Counted from the stretch's first letter, positions 20,415 to 32,459 are shown. The stretch is 64,000 nucleotides of DNA from Setomelanomma holmii (GCA_010015745.1 ML978156.1:1-64000), one strand, 5' to 3'. A program made the numbers and translations. Notes: generated from the sequence alone by a model not told the origin.

Positions 20415-21668
20415 ATGGCCGGACCGCCCCCATTGCATGCGAGCCTTGCGAGCTACCAGTCCCTGCGACCAAATTTGTATCAGACCACCTCGTCTTCCCG
20501 CGTGAGCTCCGATCAGATGCCCAACAATGACGAGAAAGCGTCCACCGGCCACAAACACAAGTCGCATCGGCATCACCACCACCACAGCAGCCGCCACGAC
20601 CGGGAACACCGCCACAGCTCCAGCCGTCGCCATGCAAAGGAGGTAGTCCAGTCTGCGATACAGCTCCAGCCTCCCACAAGCTTTGGCGACCTGCTGAAGC
20701 AGGCACGAGGGAGCAAAGACACGACTCCAAGTCACAGTCGCAAAGGCAGTGTCGCGCAAGGGGCAGATGGCAGCCTCGACGAAAGGCAGAACCGTGATGT
20801 GGGCATAACTATTCCACCTCGGAGGCCGATCCGCGCAGAAGATGTGGAGCTGGAGCGGAAGAGGGTGGAAGCTAGGGAAAGGCAAGTGCATTGCATCATT
20901 GTGCAATCTCGCAATCTTCCCATGGACCTCATTGACAAAGCAACCAGAAACCTGCGCAATGCCCTCAAGTCGCTTTCCGATCAGTCCCTCAGAACCTCCC
21001 GCCGCCTCGACGACACATACTACTCCGTCCTCGAGAAGGTGTCCGTCCTACGGCAGACGATCGGGTCCCTGCAAGAACTCTCCAGCTTAACCAAAGAGCT
21101 TCACGAAAATTTTGAGTCAGACACCAAGGAGTTGGTCGACGATGTCCAGGGGCAATATGAGAGTTTCGAGGACTTTGAGAGCCAGCAGCAACAGATTGTG
21201 GTCTTGGAGCAGCGGATTAAGGCCGGCAAAGAGATGGCGGAGTCGCTGACGGACAGACTTGCGAGAGCCAAAGAGCGGGTCGATGCGAGAGCGCAGACCG
21301 AGTCGGAATGGCAGGCCAAGAACAATCGTAAGATATCTATGGACGGCTCAATTCAGGCACGGCATCGCTAACAATCTGCTTCAGGTCGCATGCGCATGTT
21401 CTGGAGCACGCTGGGCTTCATCACAGCCGTCATCATCGCCCTGATACTCTTTCATCATTTCAAACCGATCCACGCCAGTCACGACCCCAAGGCAACCCTC
21501 GACTTCGCATCAAGAGCACAAATCATGGAAGCGCCCATTCCAGACATCGCGAAAGAAGCAATCATCGGTGTTTCCGCTTCAAATACTGAGCCGAAACCTG
21601 TGCTCACGAATGTCGTATCCAGTCCAGTTGAGGACGACAAGCGGTTACGAACCTTTGACGAGCTGTAG
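20415..21668 (+). CDS. conserved fungal coiled-coil protein with one membrane helix, function unknown
   Basis: Exons 20415-21327 and 21385-21668 (57-bp intron with GCTAAC) give 398 aa. The first ATG in frame (20415) was used. Residues about 1-130 are disordered with His/Ser/Arg-rich runs. Residues about 160-300 form long amphipathic helices containing SRRLDDTYYSVLEKVSVLRQ, followed by MFWSTLGFITAVIIALILF, a single transmembrane segment, and a short acidic tail of about 75 residues. The layout suggests a membrane-anchored coiled-coil tether or scaffold of the endomembrane or nuclear envelope. That is inference; I do not recognise a named family. Confidence 0.7.
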
Positions 21669-22334
21669 ATTTTATTCTTTATTTCTTTTGCCAATGATAC
21701 CCTAACTTTATTGATTTAATCTCATCGCTCAATGGTGCGTAAGGTCGTCGTTGTGAGTAATGTACGATGAGGGGCTCGCGAGAGAGTTCGGAAGGCTATG
21801 TCACTTTCAGGAACCCGCGAGCATTGCCCACTCACTAACGAGGCGATCACCTTAGTCAACCCTCAAAGCTCATGTTTGGTGTTTGTTGTTCACAATAAGT
21901 AAGGTGTGTTGTGGCTGTAGTCGGGCGTTGACGGGTCACAGTCAGCACCAGAAGCTCCGGCTAAGGCTGTGCAGCCAATGTCACCAAATGACGACCACCG
22001 CGCCACGATGTCTTACAGCTGCACCCAACGATGCGGTTCTGCCAGAATCAGAGTTTACGGGCGTCCCACTAAACATCAGCGCTTGTTGCTATTCGTGTCA
22101 CGATCTACGCGTAGCTCTGAGAACATGGACTGCCTCACGTTGCCCAGTATTATGCGCAGTGGACCTTACCTACGAAATGCGTAGTTTTTCTCTCCTATAT
22201 AACCGGCTTCGCTTTCGTCTTCGAAAATCATCAACCAGCTCCATTTCCTTTGTATCAGTCTTTCGCTGAACCATTCATCACACCCATTTCCTTCTCACCA
22301 TTCCTCGCGCACCGTCCAATCCAACACTACCAAA
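21669..22334. other. intergenic with TATA box at 22196-22202
   Basis: TATATAA at 22196-22202 lies 133 bp upstream of the ATG at 22335, and a CT-rich leader follows, as expected for a strongly expressed fungal secreted-protein gene. No other gene supported. Confidence 0.45.
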
Positions 22335-23070
22335 ATGAAGACCGCGTCCCTTGCCACAGCCACCGCTCTCCTCTCTCTCTCCTCCGCCGCAACCGTAACC
22401 CTCGAAACCACACCATGTCTCGACCCCTCCATCCCCACCCAACAACTCACCATCGAGATGAACCTCTCTGGTCCCGTCGCTAGAGGTACATCCTACACTT
22501 CATATACCCCACAAACCACGATACTGACAACTCCTAGACCTCAACCAAGTCTGCGGTCTCCGCATCCTGTCTGCGTCTGATGGTGTGGACGTAAACACCA
22601 TTCACTGCCAAGCCTTCAAAGACGTCGTCGGCATTGACCCCGGCTCCGCACCATTCACGTACGAACACCCAGCGCGCATAAGCACGAATCCGGTAAAGGA
22701 GATGGCGATCCGGTGCTCGACACAGTCCAGCTATATCAGGCGCCAGAATAACGATACGGCGAGTCTGGGTGCCACGCCGGGTGCCACTCCAGTGGGCAGC
22801 TTGGGAAGTACCGTTACGCTACCAGTGTCGGTGTCGTCGGGTGTATCTTCGGGTGTGTCGAGTGCGGCGTCGCAGACTACGATCTTGACGACTACGCTGG
22901 CGAGTTCGGGATTGCCGAGTAGCAGTGGGAACGCTAGTACGGCGACGTTGACGAGGACGCCGACTGTTAGCCAGACGAGCGCAACGCCGAGTCAGAGCTC
23001 GGGTGCTGCATCCGTTGTTGGGGTTGGTATGGGGGTTGTTGCTGCGGGCTTTTTGGCGATGTTGGTTTAA
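22335..23070 (+). CDS. GPI-anchored Ser/Thr-rich cell-surface protein
   Basis: Exons 22335-22485 and 22538-23070 (52-bp intron) give 227 aa. Signal peptide MKTASLATATALLSLSSAA. The globular part holds four cysteines (PCLD, VCGL, HCQA, RCST), then a Ser/Thr/Ala tail with SSGVSSG-type repeats, a small-residue omega site (SSGAAS) and a hydrophobic C terminus ending FLAMLV, the signal for GPI attachment. Likely O-glycosylated and cell-wall or membrane located. The four-cysteine domain is not one I can name. Similar overall design to the protein at 60774-61301, though not obviously homologous. Confidence 0.75.
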
Positions 23071-23972
23071 GGGGAGTGATATTGTTGATGGAGAGCGTAT
23101 GGATGGGTGTTCGAGGTTGGAACTTGCATTCTTGGACGCATAGTGTTGGCGTTGTTCTGATTCACTGTGGTCATTTTCTAGCATTGCATGGTATAGATAG
23201 AAGGGAAGTAATCATAATAGGTTGCCTTACTCCGAATGGACACACGAGCTGCAGGCCCCGTATCTGTGCCTTTCCTGAGAATCTGATTTACCAAGACGTA
23301 CCATTTCACACGAAGAGACATTTGTCAAACACTTGCAGGTGTGAACGTTGCATACATATATCTACAGATATGGTTTAGCGTGGCTCGCCTTGACGCACCT
23401 GCTAGCTTCAACAGCGCCTGCCCAAGAATCGTCGTCGCTATTCTCACCCACCGTTCCGCCAATTCCTTTGGTCGCGATCCTTTCCTTCGCCCAATTTTCA
23501 GGCGTCTGCAACATCATCACGCGCACTAGCTATATTGGAGTTGCTCAAGGTTTGAGCTCTCGAGGAGACGTCACCTTCTGAGCTTCCGAACGCGGTGTCG
23601 AGATGCAGAGTCTCGATTCCATGATTCGAACGTTGAAAATGCTGTCGGAGGGTGATGTAGAGGTACGGCGGTGTTCTGCCATCATTCAAAGCGTAAGTTC
23701 ATTCTGGTTTGATTCGGCGTAGTGGACGACCAGCCGCGACAGCCACCAAAGAACGATGAATGCTCGACACGCTCTTACCCGCACAATTTACTTTTGGAGG
23801 CAGTAGCAGAACAACCTCGCTAGCTTACCGTGTGCTGCTACGGCACCCTTCCTCCTCGACATCATCTCGGGTTATCCTCCAGCGGGCATCATTACTACAG
23901 CACGCGATCACCCATTGTTGGCATCAGCATTATTCGCGTTTTTACCCTTCACTCAAATCACATCGCACAATC
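23071..23972. other. intergenic, 5' leader of the MYND gene
   Basis: The MYND frame is open upstream to an ATG at 23760, but the extra 71 residues look like translated leader (Ser/His/Arg-rich, no domain). The ATG at 23973 is preferred. Otherwise nothing. Confidence 0.45.
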
Positions 23973-25295
23973 ATGGTCAAGACTAAGGTCAAGCACTTCG
24001 AGGGTGGCAATGAAATCCCGTTAACTCTCAAATCTCACACCCAAGATGTATCCTTCAAAGAGGAAGAGGAACCCACCGGTCCATCAACGAAGCCTACAAC
24101 GACGTTATGCTCGATGTGTGAGCAACCTTGGCGCTTCATCTGTAAACTCTGCGGCTCAAGTCGGTACTGCTCCAAGACCTGCCAGGTGGGCGACCGACCC
24201 GCTCACAAGCTCTTATGTCCCACGTTCCAGAAGTTTGACGTCGCACAAGCTCCACCAAATGGCTACCGCGCTATTCACTTTCCCGAGTTTGACGAAGGCC
24301 CTCGGTTCGTATGGCTCCAAGTTGAGCCCGGCCCAGATGGTGCTATCGACTTGAGGAAATGTGGGTTCTTTCTCCGCAACACTTGGAAAGCAGTATTGCT
24401 ATCAGTCTTAAGCCGTAACGAGTTTTTCCACCGCTACCACGAGCCCATACGTCTCGTTGTTATGGGCTTTCACAAGCCCGACGGAAAAGCGGACATGGCT
24501 GGCGAGCCCACCAAGAGTGTCAGAAAGATTGGCAACCACATGTCCAATTTTTTTCGAGGACCTCTTCTTTTCCACATCCGCGAGAAGCATATAGACATGA
24601 TGGACTTTCGACACATCGTCGACAGTCTTCGTCTGAGCGCCTGGCACCTATACCAACAAGAGCTGGACAAGACTGGAGTTGAGTTTGTACGGATAAATTG
24701 CCTCGGCGATGTTGTTATTGGGGGCCATCATCTTTTGGAAGGCTTCAAATGCGATCCTTCCATCTTGTCTGGCCTCTCCAAATACGCCATCCCGGTAGCC
24801 GAGAAGCTTGGACTCCCTTTATTGGTATTTGATGCACCAGACGTGTTGTCAGTGCCGTGGCGTGGACGCCATATGCGCGGCAACCCGCACTTCACATGGG
24901 ACATGAACATCTCGCACACCATTTTGAATCCAAGCCAGTGGTTCCAACCAACTGGAACATTGTTTGTCTGTCGACAAGACTTCCAGCCGCTGGCTACGGT
25001 TGAGGTTGGAGCATTGATTCATTACTGTTGGTGGCTCTCGAAGGCCTGGTCCGTTCGGCCTGCGGAAGACCACGGCTCTGATCTCGATAAGGATCGAGAT
25101 ATCTGGCAAGAGTTGGACGTTCAGTACTCCTGGTGCTATGACAAGATTATGAACGGCGCAAAGCGAGATATGTACCTCCAGATTTCTAAGCGGCTGCTTC
25201 ACAGTTTCAAGGCACCGATCAAAGATGGGAAACCCGAGGACCCCGACCGCTTTGAGTTTGGCTTATACGACGGTCTTGTACGTCCCGCTCCTTGA
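23973..25295 (+). CDS. MYND-type zinc-finger protein
   Basis: An intronless 440-aa frame from MVKTKVKHFEGG. The MYND finger is clear at about residues 48-85: CSMCEQPW, ICKLCG, RYCSKTC, HKLLC, which coordinates two zinc ions and usually mediates protein-protein contact. The remaining 350 residues include NGYRAIHFPEFDEGPRFVW and VRINCLGDVV, a fungal-type C-terminal region I cannot assign to a catalytic family; no SET motif is present. Typical of expanded fungal MYND families of unknown role. An upstream ATG at 23760 is the alternative start. Confidence 0.8.
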   Translation: MVKTKVKHFEGGNEIPLTLKSHTQDVSFKEEEEPTGPSTKPTTTLCSMCEQPWRFICKLCGSSRYCSKTCQVGDRPAHKLLCPTFQKFDVAQAPPNGYRAIHFPEFDEGPRFVWLQVEPGPDGAIDLRKCGFFLRNTWKAVLLSVLSRNEFFHRYHEPIRLVVMGFHKPDGKADMAGEPTKSVRKIGNHMSNFFRGPLLFHIREKHIDMMDFRHIVDSLRLSAWHLYQQELDKTGVEFVRINCLGDVVIGGHHLLEGFKCDPSILSGLSKYAIPVAEKLGLPLLVFDAPDVLSVPWRGRHMRGNPHFTWDMNISHTILNPSQWFQPTGTLFVCRQDFQPLATVEVGALIHYCWWLSKAWSVRPAEDHGSDLDKDRDIWQELDVQYSWCYDKIMNGAKRDMYLQISKRLLHSFKAPIKDGKPEDPDRFEFGLYDGLVRPAP

Positions 25296-25685
25296 AGGAA
25301 GGCTTCGCTTGCCTATACCGTGTGCATGCCACAGCGAGCTTTGGTAGCATGAGCACAGGGTTAGACAGCCAATGCGCTATATCGTCCCAAGCCCAGGTGC
25401 ACCACCTCTCCTCTTGCGTGCTCCAGTACAAGCTTTGCCAAACCAGGTTGGCGGAAACCTTGCGGGCCCGAGACCCAGGGTGAGGTGTGGTCGGACCGGG
25501 GTAGCCGGCTGAATGTGCGCGTATTCTCGAACCTTCATATTGATGTTCCCGATCTGCCATATTGACGCCTATAGTACAAACGGGAAGTCTACACAGGATT
25601 TACCCTTGCCTGTAGTGATCCGTTGTTGCACAAAACGCTACCATGAGCCGCAATTCATCACTTGACAGGACACGCTCCGCCCAAC
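25296..25685. other. intergenic, promoter of the GH131 gene
   Basis: 390 bp without a supported gene. Confidence 0.45.
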
Positions 25686-26781
25686 ATGCTTCTCATACAT
25701 CTCCTCCCCTTCGCACTTCTTGCATCCGCCGCACCCAACCCTCCAACACGCCCTTCTACCCCTCCTCCCAAGCCCCAACCACCCCAGCACAATGACACCC
25801 CAATCAAATGCCCAATACTCTTCGACGGCCGCATCCCTAAAAATCTGACCCTAACCTCCTTCGACTCCGCAGCCACATCTCCATTCAACCCAGACTACGT
25901 CAAAGGCGAGAACACAACCTGGTCCAGCATCCTTCTCCTCCCATCCACGCCACCCTCACGCTTCGACTCCCCGCGCCTGTACAAACCGATCGAAGTCACC
26001 GTCGACAATCGCAGCTTGTTCCGCGCAGGCGCGAACTTGCAAACGGGCTTCCGGCGCGCCGGGCTGCTGCTCAAGGACGATGCGAACGATGCCGGTGCAG
26101 ATGCGGCGGATCTTGGGGCGGTGACGTTCCATTGGAGTATGAAATGGGATGCAGAACGGAGGTTGAATTTGAGTCATGAGTATATGAATGTGTGGCATGA
26201 ACGAGCTGATTATGGGGGGAATCAGTTTAGTTTTGTTGGCGGTAAGTCATCCTCACATTCTCATGCCACATACTGTGAATATTGAATGAGGTGAGATGGA
26301 AATGCTAATTGGTGACGCTTGTGCAGGAGTGGTCTTGGTCGGTGATGGCGGAACGGGCGTGGATACGAAAGTCGAGAGGGAGAAGTGGAGGGTGCAGAAT
26401 TTCAAGGATGAGTTTGTGTTTGAGACAGGGGTTAGTTTTCGGGAGTGGCAGAATTTCGCGGTGAAGTTGGATTATGATAAGAGGTATGTCTCCGTTTTCC
26501 AATCACCTCTTCCTTTCCAATCAACTGGACTAATTTGTGGCAATAGCACCATCCAAGTATTCTACTCCGTCGGCAATGCCCCGCTGAAAGCTGTCTCAAA
26601 GGCTCTGCCCAATGACAACTCAGGCGGCGGACAGTTGCAGCTCGGAATTGCGAAGAAGCCAACGGAGACGCAGACGGTTGTGTATGATGGGTACCAGGAG
26701 TCGATCAGGCTGAGAGGTGAAGGGCAGATATATGGTGGTGTTTTTGTGGAGAATAGTGCGGGAGGATGTGTGAGCTTGTAA
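25686..26781 (+). CDS. secreted glycoside hydrolase family 131 (beta-glucanase-like)
   Basis: Exons 25686-26241, 26327-26483 and 26547-26781 give 315 aa. Signal peptide MLLIHLLPFALLASAAP, a Pro-rich linker, then the GH131 pattern: CPILFDGRIPKNLTL, SPFNPDYVKGENTTWS, YKPIEV, LQTGFRRA, TFHWSM, LNLSHEYMNVWHE, YGGNQFSFVGG, and LQLGIAKKPTE near the end. GH131 enzymes have a beta-jelly-roll fold and cut beta-1,3/1,6 and beta-1,4 glucans; plant-associated fungi often secrete them. Introns are 85 and 63 bp. The start at 25686 is fixed by the signal peptide. Family call is from recalled motifs. Confidence 0.8.
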
Positions 26782-26944
26782 AGAGACGTGCACGATGTAA
26801 GCTGGTGTCGTGTCGAGCAGCAATAAAGAGTTTCTGGTTACGTTCAAAAGCGAGCATTAGAAACACGAGTCATGGAAATTGGTCGCTTCTTCTATCACTT
26901 GTTCGCATGGCAACCCCTTGATGGCTGAAAGTGACCTCGCTGCT

Positions 26945-28927
26945 CTATGTGCCGTTCTTCCCAAGTCCAAATCTCTCATCCGCAGCTATAGGGGACTCAG
27001 GATTCGTGTCTACACGCACCGCCTCCAACATGACAGCATCAGCAGACCACTTGCGGCCTCTGCGAAAGCACAAGAAAAACGCGCAGCCAGCAACAAAGCC
27101 GACTATGCCCAGACTAGCATACCTCCACACCATGTAAGGCTCCTGCGAGACGGGAGCGAGCGTAATGCAGATCGCAGCTGCGATGCCAATCGTGATCCAG
27201 AACAGGGCTGATATGAAGGACCGGAGACTGCGAAAGTGGCGTGGTTAGCATCGATTGTATGTCAAGGTGGGAGAGGGCTGACTTACTTTGTCGGTGCTTG
27301 TGTGAAAGCCAGCTCTAGGCCAGTAATGATGATGAAAGCTTCCGAGAAAGCTACTGGAATATATGCAGGTGCTTGAATCCATACATGGATACTTTTTGGG
27401 GCTGATTTGTAGATGTAGTGCTGTAGCACGCTTGCGTACACCTGGAGATGGAGATAAGGAAGAAGCTAGCGAAAATGCGGGAAATGGGGTCGAAGTCAAT
27501 CTTCATTTTGCGTAGGCCTGGGTAAACGATCACTGGTGTGTTGTGTCAGCTACGGGCCTTTGTACGAGAGTAGGACGGGTGCTAACTTACAGTCGAGGAA
27601 TGGAATGAAAATGATGAGGGCGATGGGGTCCAGGTTCTGAAGAAGGTCGTTCGGTGTACCGTGTAGCGCCATTTCACCAGCTTGTGAGATGAGATTGTTC
27701 CAGATCTGAATCCAGCAAATGAAGTAGATTGGAAAGAACAGGAATATCTGATATTCAATAATTAGTGCATGACGTGCAGATTACTACCGCTCCAGCTGCT
27801 TACCTTGCAGCTCTTGACACCTTTTCATACATCTTCAACATAGGTATCGGTGTATCTCACCTCTCGCGCAATCTTGTATTTACCATCGCTTCGCCTTTCC
27901 GAAAGCATCGATGGCTTGGCATTCTGGAAGCCTTTCTCCCGGCAGGCAATCATGACAGTCTTTACCGCGTCCACAATGGCCGAACTTTGGGGAGGAACTT
28001 TAAACGTATCGCTTGTGGCCAAGGAGAAAAACGCCAAGGGATATTATGATGGCACTGGTCATGTTAGCAACACTAGCCACTGGAATCGGTCCCATCTGAC
28101 TCACATGAGAGGAATCAGGTATGCGAGCCAGAAGGATTGTTTGGCTTCCACGTTGACAGTGATGAGAGGCGAAAGAGCCCCTACATTCACCACCCAGTAG
28201 AACCACATGAACAACTTCTGTACGGTAAGCTCCGGGTCCACGACGACCCTTTCGCCCGACTTGAGCGTCTTGACTACTGCCCGTGCATTCTGATACTGTT
28301 CAGCGCACATAGGTGTAACGTTAGCTTTAATGCCACCAATTCCTAGACCGATCGTAATCACGGCTGCAATCAAGCCTCCAAATCCCGCACCATCTTGGAT
28401 TGCGGCTGGTGTTGCTGTTGCGACGAGGATGACGAGACCCACGATATAGATTCCCGAGGCTACGAGAATGGCCTTGAACTTCCAAGATATTGGTCGGCCA
28501 CGATAGCGCCAATGATGGTCGATGCATACGCCCAGAATTTGAAGAAACTCCCAAGGGCAGTCGCAACTGCTTGGCCTTTCCCAAGAGCGCCTGGTAGATC
28601 GGACCCAGGAGCATAGGGGTTACTGTCAGTCGTTAGTCGTGCCTTGTATCGGTTGATAATATCCTGCGTACTTGATGTAATTTTGGATTGGGCCACTGAG
28701 CCCAAAGTGTGTGAATCTCTCGCCCAGCTGCATGTTTATCAGTGAATAGTCTTTGGTGCAAATGGAGATTGACTTACTTCAACTGCTAGAATGAGAAGCG
28801 CAATCTTTGGCAACTTGTCTGGGACCCGTCGCAGTGTCGTATACTCTAGATCGGTCGCCGTTACCTTGTCGTCTAGTGTCGGCTATCGAGTGACAATCGC
28901 ATCCTGGGTCTCGATGTCTGTAGCCAT
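26945..28927 (-). pseudogene. POT/PTR2-family proton-peptide symporter, multiply broken
   Basis: Coding pieces on the minus strand, in order, match fungal PTR2 transporters: LGERFTHFG, NPYAPGSDLPGALG, GSFFKFWAYA, ADQYLG, GIGGIKANV, LFMWFYWVVNVGAL, FWLAYLIPL, AIVDAVKTVMIA, ALHGTPNDLLQNLDPIA, VYPGLRKM and several C-terminal helices to GKNGT. Normal introns separate them. I see five lesions: TAG in the first exon (28883-28885), a one-base loss after ADQYLG (about 28478-28482), a one-base gain before KVPPQ (about 27999-28004), TGA at 27825-27827, and a one-base loss near 27441-27446. An intact copy would import di- and tripeptides at the plasma membrane. The pieces remain well conserved, so decay looks recent. 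Divergently arranged with the broken hydrolase gene. Confidence 0.85.
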
Positions 28928-29303
28928 GATATGCTACGGAGAAATGACTGAACGATCTGAAGATTGTGACGAGGCCAATTCGTCAACGGATATAGGCATG
29001 TCGATCACATTGAAGACGGGCAGTGACCTTGTACTTAAATGTACGCTGTGTAGCAGATAGCCTCGTGCGTTACCCCAGGTTCGAGATACCATGATATCGG
29101 GTTCGGTGGAGTCTTCAGATAGGGCTCGTGGAGATCGGCCAATCTTGCGCTAGCGGCGTCGGCGTTGAACGCCACCAATCAGCGCTCGCCTCGAAGTGTG
29201 CCACATTTGGAAGTGACGGACACCAACAGGCTCGCAAGTCTCTTGACTTCGCGATTCATTTTGCGATAGCTTGTTACAACTCTTAGCAGTGCATTGCCTT
29301 CGA
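28928..29303. other. shared promoter region of the dead transporter and hydrolase genes
   Basis: 376 bp between divergent pseudogenes. No obvious Zn2Cys6 palindrome could be fixed by eye. Confidence 0.4.
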
Positions 29304-30576
29304 ATGACCTGGTCGAGCGCCACAGCAAACGCGATGTCGACAACCACTGTAGTCTTAACACAAACTGTAGCCACACCAAGGCTGGCCATTCAGAAGAAGC
29401 ATCTAGCTCGCCTAGATCCGAATTGGGTGGAGCTATGGAATACTCACGACGCACGTATGGTGAGAGCGGACGAAGTGTCCATTGAGTATCATCGCAAGAA
29501 TCCCTGGTTGTATAGCTTCACCTATCCTACATGCGAAGGTTAATGTCCTCGAGAATTGATTGACATGGACCAATTGCTTACTATGCTCAGGTCCTGGGAT
29601 TTCCTATGTGGAGGACTTGCAAGTGCCAGTCACTGCGCCAGCCGGAGAAAGTACCGTTAGAGTGTACTCGCCAGAAGGAGCTGGACCGTTCCCGGTACAC
29701 TTGAACTTCCATGGCGGCAAGTCTTACCTTTCACTCTGGTGATGGCAAGTGCGCTGACTTTCATATAGGCGGATGGGTTCTCGGTGGTCTAAAGAGTGAA
29801 GCCGCCTGGTGTCGCCATGTTTGCAACAAAGCCAACATCAAAGTGGTCGATGTTGACTATCGATTGACACCCGAGTATCTTTTTCCCACGAGCATTTGTG
29901 ACTGCTGGGATGCGGTCAAGTAGACGATCGCCAATGCCAAAATCTTGAATATTGACCCCACCAGCGTGTCCATCGGTGGTCTTTCCGCGGGCGGCCAATT
30001 GTCTGCCGTCCTTGCTCATTTTGCGCGTGACGAAGGGGTCAGTCTCAGATTGCATCTGATGATTGTACCCGCAACAGACATGCGCTACTGCCTGAAAGGC
30101 TCAACTCTCAGCGAAGCCACATGCCCGTACCCAAGTGTGCATCTTTTCCCCGATGTGCCATGGGGCCCGTTGGGTCGTGAGAAGTGGTTTTTAATATACT
30201 GGCTTGGTGATGATCGAAGTACGTATCCGCAAGAATGAGATGTCTGAGATACAAAGCTGATGGAGATATAGATACACAAGAAGAAGCTCTTAACAATTGG
30301 ATATGTACTCCAGTGCTGGTCCCATCATTCGATGACTTAGCTCCTGCGCATATCATCACGGCTGAATTTGACCTTGAAAGAGATGAGGGAGAGTACTATG
30401 GCGAGCTGTTGCGCAAAGCTGGAAACATGGTGACCATGAAGAGATATGCTGGCATGCCGCATGCTTTTAGTCATTACAACCATCCTGAACGGGGGATAAA
30501 ACAAAGTTTTGAGTACATTGATGATACGAGTAGACTGCTGCACCGTATCCATTATGGCGAGCAGCAGGCTGAATAG
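29304..30576 (+). pseudogene. alpha/beta hydrolase (HSL/acetyl-esterase-like) with a nonsense codon
   Basis: Exons 29304-29538, 29591-29716, 29769-30218 and 30272-30576 would give about 371 codons. The oxyanion-hole HGGG is formed across intron 2, the nucleophile lies in GLSAGG, the acid is likely in AEFDLERDE, and the His is in GMPHAFS. This fits the alpha/beta-hydrolase-3 (hormone-sensitive lipase) family, which includes small-ester and amide hydrolases. The frame is cut by TAG at 29921-29923, directly after DAVK where a Trp or similar codon is expected, so the catalytic Ser and His would not be made. Intron 2 begins GCAAGT rather than GTAAGT. All other splice sites and motifs are intact, pointing to recent loss. 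Confidence 0.75.
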
Positions 30577-31035
30577 GTGTGCCGATAGACCACAACTGAT
30601 CAATTTTCGCTGCATTTATTCGCAGTAGGCATAGTCAACACATGTGTATGTGTGACAACACTTGCTCCGACTTGGGTTTGGAGAAAGCCGGTTAATCTGA
30701 CCTCAGACGACCGGGATAACTTCGGGTTCTTCGTACGTCTGCAAAGCTTCTGGGAAGCACGATACAGTAGAGAGTGGGGTTGAGCTTCGCCTCTTGTGGT
30801 TGCTGATAGGCGAGGCAGATTAGGCGAGAGAACGCCGCCAATCAAAGTCGACGCCGCGCAAAGGGCCGATTGCCACGCAAATGCGGCGGTTTTTGACTTT
30901 CCCGTCGGCGTTGGCCATGGCGTGAGTTGCGCCCGTCGCAGAGGCAGGCAGGCTTGACGATGATATCTATGATGATGCGTCTTCCGATCGAATGAATCTC
31001 AACCCGTGAATTATTACAAAGAATTGTTGCGAAAC
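30577..31035. other. intergenic between hydrolase and D-amino-acid oxidase pseudogenes
   Basis: 459 bp holding the oxidase promoter; no gene supported. Confidence 0.4.
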
Positions 31036-32324
31036 ATGGGTCGATCAATTGTCATTGTTGGGTACGTCTTGCGCCAGTATTCGAAGTCGCAGGTGAAGCG
31101 GATTGTCACGGTGTAGTGCCGGTGTGATTGGCTTGGATGTTGCACTATTGCTTGCGGAGTGAGGCTATGGACCTTGTGTCACAGTCGTTGCAGAACACCT
31201 GCCCGGAGACACGTCCATAAATTATACTTCGCCTTGGTATGTGCAGATATGAGATCTTTGACCCAATGTGTGCCACGACCCTGATCATGCCGAAGGGCTG
31301 GCGCAAACTTCTCCGCAATATCAGGCGGCGATGCGAACGCGCTTCGATGGGACAAGTATGGGTATCAACACATGATGAAGCTCGCCGAGGACCATGGAAC
31401 CGAAGCGTGCATCTCCAAAACGCCTTCGTTCGAGTACTGGGACGAGATGCCTTCGCGAGCCAAGATTGAATCCATGGCCGAGTACCTTCGAGAAGTAAGA
31501 TTCAGCCATTTTTGCCCAAGCCAGCCGAGATCATCGTGGGCGTGGGAGGCTGACGATAGCATAGTTCAAAGTTCTGAGCTCATCAGACATACCCGAAGGA
31601 TGCAAGTTCGGAGTAGCTTTCAGGACCATTACCGTGAATGCCCCAAGATATATCCAGTATCTTTACCAGGAGTTACAGGAACAGTACGGCGTGCGATTCG
31701 TCCGCAAGAAGCTTCCCAGCGTCGAGGCCGCGTTTACCGATGTATCGACCAAGGTCGTGTTCAATTGTACCGGTAATGGTGCGCGCCACCTCTCAGGTGT
31801 CGAGGATATCAAATGCTATCCAACCAGAGGACAGATACTCCTCACGAGAGCTCCGCAAATCGCGAAGAACGTGATGCGGCATGGCAAGGACTATGAGACC
31901 TATATCATACCTCGACCTCAGTCCAACGGTAACGTTATTCTCGGTGGCTATATGCAGAAGGATGTCAGGTGCGTGTAAGAATGCTGTCCACCAAGTTACG
32001 CTGACCCTCTCCTGCAGTACTGGAGATACGTTTTCGAGTGAGCCGGCATCGATAGTGGAACGGACCACGACTTTGCTTCCGGAGCTGCTCGCTCCCAGCA
32101 TGGAAGTACTTGCTGCGTTCTCCGGCTTGAGGCCATCGCGTGAGGGAGGTGCTCGAGTAGAAAGGACCAGCATAAAGCTCGATCGTTCAAGAAACGGGAT
32201 CGTCGTACATAACTATGGAGCGGGTGGCACTGGATTCCAGGCTGGTCTTGGTATGGCGCGAGATGCGGTGGGCGCAGTCGAAGACGCGCTACATAGTCTT
32301 CCGCGGGAACGAAGTCGCTTGTAG
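31036..32324 (+). pseudogene. D-amino-acid oxidase with a nonsense codon
   Basis: Five exons (31036-31061, 31117-31236, 31296-31494, 31565-31968, 32018-32324) would encode about 351 aa, the normal size. FAD-binding VIVGAGVIGL is formed across intron 1. Other family features are AGANFSAISGGDANALRWD, CYPTRGQILL, YIIPRP with NVILGGYMQ, and the C-terminal VVHNYGAGGTGFQAG. The last three residues are SRL, a type-1 peroxisomal signal. D-amino-acid oxidases deaminate D-amino acids to 2-oxo acids, releasing NH3 and H2O2 in peroxisomes. A TGA at 31160-31162, after LLLAE, stops translation at about residue 23, where family members have Arg; CGA to TGA is the simplest route. No other lesion was found. 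Confidence 0.82.
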
Positions 32325-32459
32325 ATTCGAAACCTGATGTGCGAAGAGCAAACATGTGATAACCACTCGATGCTGCTTTATTGTGCCTGTTATCGACGGC
32401 AGCATTATGGGGCAATAGACATGCCATGAATAAGGCAGCATATTCCTCACCTCTTTCAA

